Shown here piece after piece: positions 7,139 to 11,271 of a stretch of 11,271 nt of DNA. Position 1 is the stretch's first letter. Every line of letters begins with the position of its first letter. Under the pieces are notes generated by a model. The model was not told the origin of the DNA. It searched no databases and saw nothing but the letters and a program-made list of their open reading frames with translations. Position numbers and translations under genes: made by a program. This stretch comes from Thermohalobaculum sp035527255 (lineage in GTDB: Bacteria; Pseudomonadota; Alphaproteobacteria; Rhodobacterales; Rhodobacteraceae): assembly GCA_035527255.1 (NCBI GenBank), contig DATLAW010000301.1, positions 1-11,271 of the forward strand, written 5' to 3'.

Positions 7139-8062
7139 ATGTCGAAACTGAAAGTCTCCATAGCCGCGCTGGCGATTACCGCGATCACGGGCGGCTCGGC
7201 CTTCGCCGCCTGCGAAAAAGTGACGTTCTCGGATGTCGGCTGGACCGACATCACCGCCACCACCGCAGCGACCAGCATCGTACTGGAAGCCTTGGGTTAT
7301 CAGATCGACATCAAGGTGCTATCTGTACCGGTGACCTATATCTCGCTTGAACAGGGCGATGTGGATGTGTTCCTGGGCAACTGGATGCCAACGATGGAAG
7401 GCGACATTGCTAAATACCGCGAGGCTGGAACCGTTGACACGGTGCGCGCCAACCTCAACGGCACCGCCTATACGCTGGCCACAAACGCCGCCGGGGCAGC
7501 ACTCGGCATCAAGACATTCGCTGATATCGCTGGCCACGCCGACGCGCTGGATGGCAAGATCTACGGCATCGAAGCGGGCAATGACGGCAACCGCATCGTG
7601 ATGGACTTGATCGCTGCCGACACCTTTGGCCTCAGCGCTGTGAAAATGATCGAAAGCTCCGAGCAGGGCATGCTGGCTCAGGTTGATCGAGCCAGCCGCA
7701 AGGACGAGCCGGTGATTTTCCTGGGCTGGGCACCACACCCAATGAACTCCAATTTCGAGGTCACCTATCTGACGGGCGGCGAAGAATGGTTCGGAGCCGA
7801 GGGCGACGTCTACACCAACACCCGCGCCGGATATGTCGCTGAATGCCCCAATGTGGGCGCGTTCCTCAACAACCTGTCGTTCACCTTGGCGATGGAAAAC
7901 GCTATCATGGGCGCGATCCTTGATGACGGCGAAGACGCAAACGACGCCGCAAAAGCTTGGCTGAAGGCCAACCCGGGCACGCTTGGCCCTTGGCTTGAAG
8001 GTGTCACCACGAAGGACGGCGGTGACGCAATGGCTGCTGTTTCAGCAGCACTCGGCCTCTGA
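7139..8062 (+). CDS. choX: Choline ABC transporter, periplasmic choline-binding protein
   Basis: ChoX captures choline in the periplasm and hands it to the ChoW/ChoV importer. The 307-residue product starts with a Sec signal peptide (basic MSKLK, hydrophobic core, cleavage expected after AFA at 23). The mature part fits the QAT-family choline-binding proteins. Trp35, Trp82, Tyr111 and Trp197 would form the aromatic box for the quaternary ammonium, with Asp37 and Asn148 as polar contacts. As I recall the S. meliloti ChoX residues (Trp43, Asp45, Trp90, Tyr119, Asn156, Trp205), every one is offset by exactly 8, which supports choline rather than betaine specificity. The GGGAGG site selects the ATG at 7139 over 7133 or more upstream starts. 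It is the first gene of choXWV, divergent from betI, and followed by a strong hairpin. Confidence 0.95.
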   Translation: MSKLKVSIAALAITAITGGSAFAACEKVTFSDVGWTDITATTAATSIVLEALGYQIDIKVLSVPVTYISLEQGDVDVFLGNWMPTMEGDIAKYREAGTVDTVRANLNGTAYTLATNAAGAALGIKTFADIAGHADALDGKIYGIEAGNDGNRIVMDLIAADTFGLSAVKMIESSEQGMLAQVDRASRKDEPVIFLGWAPHPMNSNFEVTYLTGGEEWFGAEGDVYTNTRAGYVAECPNVGAFLNNLSFTLAMENAIMGAILDDGEDANDAAKAWLKANPGTLGPWLEGVTTKDGGDAMAAVSAALGL

Positions 8063-8069
8063 CGAGAAA

Positions 8070-8103
8070 CCAAAAGGCCCCGGTAGTCGCCGGGGCCTTT
8101 TGG
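8070..8103 (+). terminator. Perfect 14 bp hairpin between choX and choW (attenuating terminator or mRNA stabiliser)
   Basis: CCAAAAGGCCCCGG (8070-8083), loop TAGTCG (8084-8089) and CCGGGGCCTTTTGG (8090-8103) form a perfect stem starting 7 bases after the choX stop. The TTTT of the 3' arm could act as a short uridine tract, giving a partial terminator. Hairpins at this place in binding-protein transporter operons commonly raise the binding protein relative to the membrane subunits by blocking 3' exonucleases or by attenuation. Structure seen directly, role inferred. Confidence 0.8.
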
Positions 8104-8131
8104 CGTGTGGGCAGAAGCTTGGGTGGCACAA

Positions 8132-8968
8132 ATGAACTGGCTGACAGATACCAAAATCCCGGTAGGGAAATCCGCAAAAGCCGGTTTTGAGTGGCTGCGC
8201 GACAACGCGGAATGGTTTTTTGAAAGATTTGAGAACGCGCTCACCTGGCTGATCGAAGCCACATTGGTTGCCCTGAACTACCCCAATCCCCTGATCATCG
8301 TCGCCCTGTTTGTCGCCCTGACATGGGCCATCCAGAGAAATTGGAAACCCTGCCTGCTGATCTTCGTCGGCTTCCTGTTCATCCTCAACCAGGGCTATTG
8401 GGAGGAAACCATGGAGAGTCTGACGCTGGTTGCGTTTGCCTGCCTGACCTGCATGGCCATCGGCGTTCCGGTCGGCATCGCTGCAGCGCACCGGCCCCGG
8501 CTCTACAGCGCCATCAGCCCGGTGCTCGACCTAATGCAGACCCTACCGACTTTTGTTTATCTGATCCCAATGATCGTGTTCTTTGGCATCGGCATGGTGC
8601 CCGGTCTGGTGGCCACGGTAATATTCGTAATCCCAGCGCCGATCCGCCTGACCTATCTTGGGGTACACGCTACTCCCAAGGCGTTGCTGGAGGCCGCCCA
8701 GGCGTTTGGCGCCACCCCGCGCCAGACACTGTGGAAAGTCGAGTTGCCCTACGCGTTGCCCCAGATCATGGCCGGTCTGAACCAAACCATCATGCTGTCA
8801 CTGTCGATGGTGGTGATCGCCGCCCTGGTGGGGGCCGACGGGCTTGGCGTCCCGGTGGTACGCGCGCTCAGCCAGGTGAACGCTGCGCTGGGGTTCGAGA
8901 GCGGGCTGGTAATCGTTGTGGTCGCCATTATGCTCGACCGGATGTTACGGGTGGAGCGTAGATTATGA
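8132..8968 (+). CDS. choW: Choline ABC transporter, permease
   Basis: ChoW is the inner-membrane channel subunit of the choline importer, of the ProW/OpuAB type. From the chosen ATG it has 278 residues, starting MNWLTDTKIPVGKSAKAGFEWL. Hydrophobic segments follow: PLIIVALFVALTWAI, CLLIFVGFLFIL, LVAFACLTCMAIGVPVGIAA, FVYLIPMIVFFGIGMVPGLV, TIMLSLSMVVIAALVGA and GLVIVVVAIML. The cytoplasmic ATPase-coupling loop is EAAQAFGATPRQTLWKVELPYALPQIMAGL, with the conserved EAA and G of binding-protein-dependent permeases. An in-frame GTG at 8105 would add nine residues but sits directly against the terminator-like hairpin without a ribosome site. The ATG at 8132 has a modest GGGTGG at 8121-8126. The stop overlaps the choV start by 4 bp (ATGA), indicating coupled translation. 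Confidence 0.93.
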   Translation: MNWLTDTKIPVGKSAKAGFEWLRDNAEWFFERFENALTWLIEATLVALNYPNPLIIVALFVALTWAIQRNWKPCLLIFVGFLFILNQGYWEETMESLTLVAFACLTCMAIGVPVGIAAAHRPRLYSAISPVLDLMQTLPTFVYLIPMIVFFGIGMVPGLVATVIFVIPAPIRLTYLGVHATPKALLEAAQAFGATPRQTLWKVELPYALPQIMAGLNQTIMLSLSMVVIAALVGADGLGVPVVRALSQVNAALGFESGLVIVVVAIMLDRMLRVERRL

Positions 8969-9990
8969 CCACCCCAGTCACTGGACCAATCGTCCGCTTC
9001 AACAAGGTCGACATCGTCTTCGGTGACAACCCCAAGCGTGCCCTGCCGATGATGGACGAGGGCAAAAACCGCACCGAGATCAAGGAGGAAACCGGCCAGG
9101 TCCTCGGCGTCTCGAACTGCTCTCTCGATGTCGACGAGGGCGAGATCCTGGTCTTGATGGGGCTGTCCGGTTCCGGAAAATCCACCCTGCTGCGCGCGGT
9201 CAACGGCCTCAACCCGGTAATCCGGGGCGAATGCCTGGTGCGCTGTGGCGACCAGTGGCTGAACCCGGAAACCTGCTCGGCCACCGACCTGCGTTTTCTG
9301 CGCGGACAGAACGTCGCCATGGTCTTCCAGCAGTTCGCCCTGCTGCCGTGGCGCACCGTGGCCGAGAATGTCGGGCTCGGGCTCGAATTGGCCGGAATGA
9401 ATCCGACTGAGCGAGCGGCCAAGGTCAAGACCCAGCTCGACCTCGTCGGGCTTGGCGACTGGGCCGACCGCAAGGTGGGCGAGCTGTCCGGCGGCATGCA
9501 ACAGCGCGTCGGCCTCGCCCGCGCCTTTGCCACCGACGCGCCGATCCTGCTGATGGACGAGCCGTTCTCGGCCCTCGACCCGCTGATCCGGGCGCGGTTG
9601 CAGGACGAGCTGCTCGACTTCCAGAAGCGCCTGAAACGCACGATCATCTTCGTCAGCCACGATCTCGACGAAGCGGTGAAGCTTGGCCGCCGGATCGCCA
9701 TCATGGAGGGCGGGCGGATCATCCAGATCGGCACGGCGCAGGAGATCATCCTGCACCCGGCCGACGACTATGTCGCTGATTTCGTTGCCCATATGAACCC
9801 GATGGGTGTGCTGCGCGCGTCCGAGGTGATGCAACCCGGCGCGGCCCCGGCCGGCGCCGCCAGTGCGGCACCCGACACTCCCTTGAAGCAAATCATGCAA
9901 ATGCGCCTTGATACCGGCATGGCAGTTGCGATCGGCGGCGACCATGTCGTCAGCGACGACGCCATTCTCCGCGCACTTTTAGGCCGCTGA
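8965..9990 (+). CDS. choV: Choline ABC transporter, ATP-binding protein
   Basis: ChoV energises choline import on the cytoplasmic face. The 341 residues contain Walker A GLSGSGKST (66-74), the Q-loop at FQQFALLPW (121-129), the ABC signature LSGGMQQR (174-181), Walker B ILLMDEP (194-200), D-loop SALD and the H-loop His232. It has the ProV/OpuAA-type N-terminal extension of about 45 residues before the core (residues 21-45). After an Ala/Pro-rich linker (291-304) it ends in a short tail (QMRLDTGMAVAIGGDHVVSDDAILRALLG) that resembles a reduced CBS-like element of ProV proteins; that reading is tentative. GGAG at 8953-8956 sits 8 bases before the ATG, and the start overlaps the choW stop. Length and context agree with ChoV of rhizobia. 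Confidence 0.94.
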   Translation: MTTPVTGPIVRFNKVDIVFGDNPKRALPMMDEGKNRTEIKEETGQVLGVSNCSLDVDEGEILVLMGLSGSGKSTLLRAVNGLNPVIRGECLVRCGDQWLNPETCSATDLRFLRGQNVAMVFQQFALLPWRTVAENVGLGLELAGMNPTERAAKVKTQLDLVGLGDWADRKVGELSGGMQQRVGLARAFATDAPILLMDEPFSALDPLIRARLQDELLDFQKRLKRTIIFVSHDLDEAVKLGRRIAIMEGGRIIQIGTAQEIILHPADDYVADFVAHMNPMGVLRASEVMQPGAAPAGAASAAPDTPLKQIMQMRLDTGMAVAIGGDHVVSDDAILRALLGR

Positions 9991-10000
9991 TCCGCCCCCC

Positions 10001-10022
10001 GGGGCGCCCCTCCAGGCGCCCC
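10001..10022 (+). terminator. GC hairpin after choV
   Basis: GGGGCGCC (10001-10008), loop CCTCCA and GGCGCCCC (10015-10022) form a perfect 8 bp GC stem 10 bases after the choV stop. No uridine tract follows (TCTGTG), so it is not a classical intrinsic terminator, but it could protect or partly end the choXWV transcript. Confidence 0.45.
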
Positions 10023-10058
10023 TCTGTGAGGAATTCCAAAAACCACCGCGTATGGCTG

Positions 10059-10088
10059 TGGACAGGGGTTAAACATTACCGCTACCAT
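10059..10088 (+). promoter_or_regulatory. Possible promoter for the cox-like genes
   Basis: TGGACA (10059-10064) and TACCAT (10083-10088) are 18 bases apart in the gap between choV and coxG. The match to sigma-70 elements is partial. The 133 bp gap and the preceding hairpin make a separate promoter reasonable, but this exact site is a guess. Confidence 0.25.
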
Positions 10089-10123
10089 CCCCGCTCTGAC
10101 CGCGGCCGTTTAAGGGGATTCCC

Positions 10124-10651
10124 ATGCAGATGCAGGGCGAGCGCAGCATTGACGCCAGCCGATCTGATGTCTGGGCAGCACTCAACGACGCCGAAGTTCT
10201 GAAGGCCTGCATCCCCGGCTGCGAGACGCTGGAAAAAACATCCCCCACCACCTTTGAAGCGACCGTGATGCAGAAGGTCGGCCCGGTAAAGGCCCGCTTC
10301 AAGGGCTCGGTCGAGCTATCCGATATCGTCGAGACCGAGGGCTACACCATCACCGGCGAGGGCAAGGGCGGCGCTGCGGGCTTCGCCAAGGGCGGCGCCA
10401 CCGTGCGTCTTACCGATGAAGGATCTGGCACTCTCCTGACCTACCAGGCCGAGGCCAAGGTTGGCGGCAAGCTGGCCCAGCTCGGCAGCCGGTTGATCGA
10501 CGGGTTCGCCCGCAAGATGGCGGACGACTTTTTCACCCGCTTCCAACAGGCGGTCGAGGGTCCGGCATCCGATTCGGATGAGGAAACAGAAACCAGCGGC
10601 GACGCACCAGACGAAAAGAAAAAGGGCTGGTTCAGGCGCATGATTGGCTGA
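10124..10651 (+). CDS. coxG: CoxG family protein (SRPBCC fold), carbon monoxide dehydrogenase accessory subunit
   Basis: The 175-residue protein matches CoxG: MQMQGERSIDASRSDVWAAL at the N-terminus, the AEVLKACIPGCETLE segment, GPVKARFKG, and TYQAEAKVGGKLAQLGSRLIDG leading into the last long helix, all typical of this SRPBCC lipid/ligand-binding family. CoxG proteins associate with the membrane and have been linked to anchoring or quinone coupling of CO dehydrogenase. After the fold (about residue 145) comes an acidic linker, PASDSDEETETSGDAPDE, and a basic-aromatic end, KKKGWFRRMIG, plausible as an amphipathic membrane-touching tail. AAGGGG at 10112-10117 sits 6 bases before the ATG. It is followed after 38 bp by coxS. 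CoxG-like proteins also accompany other molybdenum hydroxylases, so the name does not prove CO oxidation. Confidence 0.88.
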   Translation: MQMQGERSIDASRSDVWAALNDAEVLKACIPGCETLEKTSPTTFEATVMQKVGPVKARFKGSVELSDIVETEGYTITGEGKGGAAGFAKGGATVRLTDEGSGTLLTYQAEAKVGGKLAQLGSRLIDGFARKMADDFFTRFQQAVEGPASDSDEETETSGDAPDEKKKGWFRRMIG

Positions 10652-10689
10652 ACCGGCAAGATCGAAATTAAACAAGGGAGGAGACATCG

Positions 10690-11160
10690 ATGCCAACGAT
10701 TAGCATGACGGTGAACGGAAAGTCGGTATCCGGCAAGGTCGAGGGGCGCACCCTCCTGGTGCAGTTCCTGCGTGAGGACCTGGGTTTGACCGGAACACAT
10801 GTGGGCTGTGACACCTCGCAATGCGGTGCCTGTGTGGTCCATGTGAACGGCGTGAGCGTAAAGTCCTGCACCATTCTGGCCGCCTCGGCGGACGGCGCCA
10901 ATATCGCCACCATCGAAGGCATGGCCAACGCCGATGGGAGCTTGGGAGTGATACAGCAGGCGTTCCAGGACAATCACGGCCTGCAATGCGGATTCTGCAC
11001 CCCCGGCATGGTGATGTCGGCGGCGGATCTGTTGCAGAAGAACGCCAACCCGTCCGAGCACGAGATCCGCGAGTGGCTGGAGGGCAATATTTGCCGCTGC
11101 ACCGGCTACCACAACATCGTCAAGTCGATTCAGGCCGCCGCCGCGACGCTGAGCGCCTGA
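10690..11160 (+). CDS. coxS: Small [2Fe-2S] subunit of carbon monoxide dehydrogenase-type molybdenum hydroxylase
   Basis: This 156-residue iron-sulfur subunit passes electrons from the molybdenum site to the FAD subunit. The N-terminal plant-type ferredoxin cluster uses Cys40, Cys45, Cys48 and Cys60 (GCDTSQCGAC motif). The C-terminal helical domain holds the second cluster with Cys100, Cys103 (QCGFCTPGM), Cys135 and Cys137 (NICRCTGYHNIV). All eight ligands are present. A strong AAGGGAGGAG (10674-10683) precedes the ATG by 6 bases. It lies between coxG and a coxL-like start. The sequence reads close to CoxS, but small subunits of nicotine, isoquinoline or aldehyde hydroxylases share the same motifs, so the substrate is not settled here. 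Confidence 0.9.
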   Translation: MPTISMTVNGKSVSGKVEGRTLLVQFLREDLGLTGTHVGCDTSQCGACVVHVNGVSVKSCTILAASADGANIATIEGMANADGSLGVIQQAFQDNHGLQCGFCTPGMVMSAADLLQKNANPSEHEIREWLEGNICRCTGYHNIVKSIQAAAATLSA

Positions 11161-11179
11161 AATATAAGGGGAGGATGAC

Positions 11180-11271
11180 ATGCCTAAGGACCAAGGGATC
11201 GGCGCCAGTTCGAAACGCCGCGAAGACGTCCGCTTTCTGACCGGCAACGGCCAGTACACCGACGATATCAA
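11180..11271 (+). CDS. coxL: Molybdopterin-binding large subunit, CoxL-like, 3' partial
   Basis: The first 30 codons are visible before the window ends. After MPKDQ, the segment GIGASSKRREDVRFLTGNGQ followed by YTDDI is the standard N-terminus of CoxL and related xanthine-dehydrogenase-family large subunits (GxxxxRxEDxRFLTGxGxYxDDI). GGGGAGG (11168-11174) lies 5 bases before the ATG, and the gap to coxS is 19 bp. This subunit carries the Mo-molybdopterin cytosine dinucleotide site in the family. The active-site loop that separates form I CO dehydrogenase (AYxCSFR) from form II-like relatives (AYRGAGR) lies beyond the window, so the gene symbol is provisional. Confidence 0.8.
   Translation, partial: MPKDQGIGASSKRREDVRFLTGNGQYTDDI

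Noticed and set aside
8105..8131. GTG start for choW at 8105
   Set aside because: It is one base after the hairpin with no accessible ribosome site; the MNWLTDTKIP start at 8132 fits the family better.
8749..9945. A 398-codon minus-strand frame opposite choV and the end of choW
   Set aside because: choV has all ABC motifs on the other strand; the antisense product looks like a shadow rich in Gly, Arg, Asp and His.
10441..11271. A 276-codon minus-strand frame opposite coxG and coxS
   Set aside because: It is antisense to coxS with all eight cysteine ligands intact and to coxG, and has no motif of its own.

Overview
The window is GC-rich DNA that looks alphaproteobacterial. The clearest pointers are a ChoXWV choline importer, a BetI/BetC/BetA choline-sulfate cassette of the kind known from rhizobia and marine Rhodobacteraceae-like bacteria, and the start of a CoxG-CoxS-CoxL molybdenum hydroxylase locus. 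No rRNA, tRNA, CRISPR array or intact mobile element was recognised.

Left end (1-2214, plus strand). The 3' part of a HlyD-type membrane fusion protein gene is followed after 12 bp by a BcsA-like family 2 glycosyltransferase. The glycosyltransferase keeps its N-terminal membrane segments and nucleotide-sugar residues but loses homology near base 1987 and stops at 2022, before the TED and QxxRW motifs. It is probably a broken gene. The pair resembles the BgsB/BgsA beta-glucan synthase arrangement of Sinorhizobium. About 190 bp of unassigned DNA follows.

Centre (2215-7006, minus strand). In transcription order this is betI (TetR repressor), betC (choline sulfatase), a glutathione S-transferase, betA (choline dehydrogenase) and a small DOPA 4,5-dioxygenase-family protein. 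The genes overlap by 4 bp or are separated by less than 30 bp, so they look like one operon. betB (betaine aldehyde dehydrogenase) is absent from the position where it would be expected.

Centre-right (7007-9990). A 132 bp divergent control region holds a perfect 20 bp palindrome, a strong candidate BetI operator. It is followed on the plus strand by choX (periplasmic binding protein), choW (permease) and choV (ATPase). A perfect 14 bp stem hairpin lies between choX and choW and could set the binding protein to permease ratio. Together the two divergent units would import choline, release choline from choline-O-sulfate, and oxidise it towards glycine betaine under BetI control.

Right end (9991-11271, plus strand). 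After a 133 bp gap come coxG, coxS and the first 30 codons of a coxL-like gene, which runs off the window. These belong to an aerobic carbon monoxide dehydrogenase or a related molybdenum hydroxylase. The residues that would separate true CO dehydrogenase from its relatives lie outside the window.
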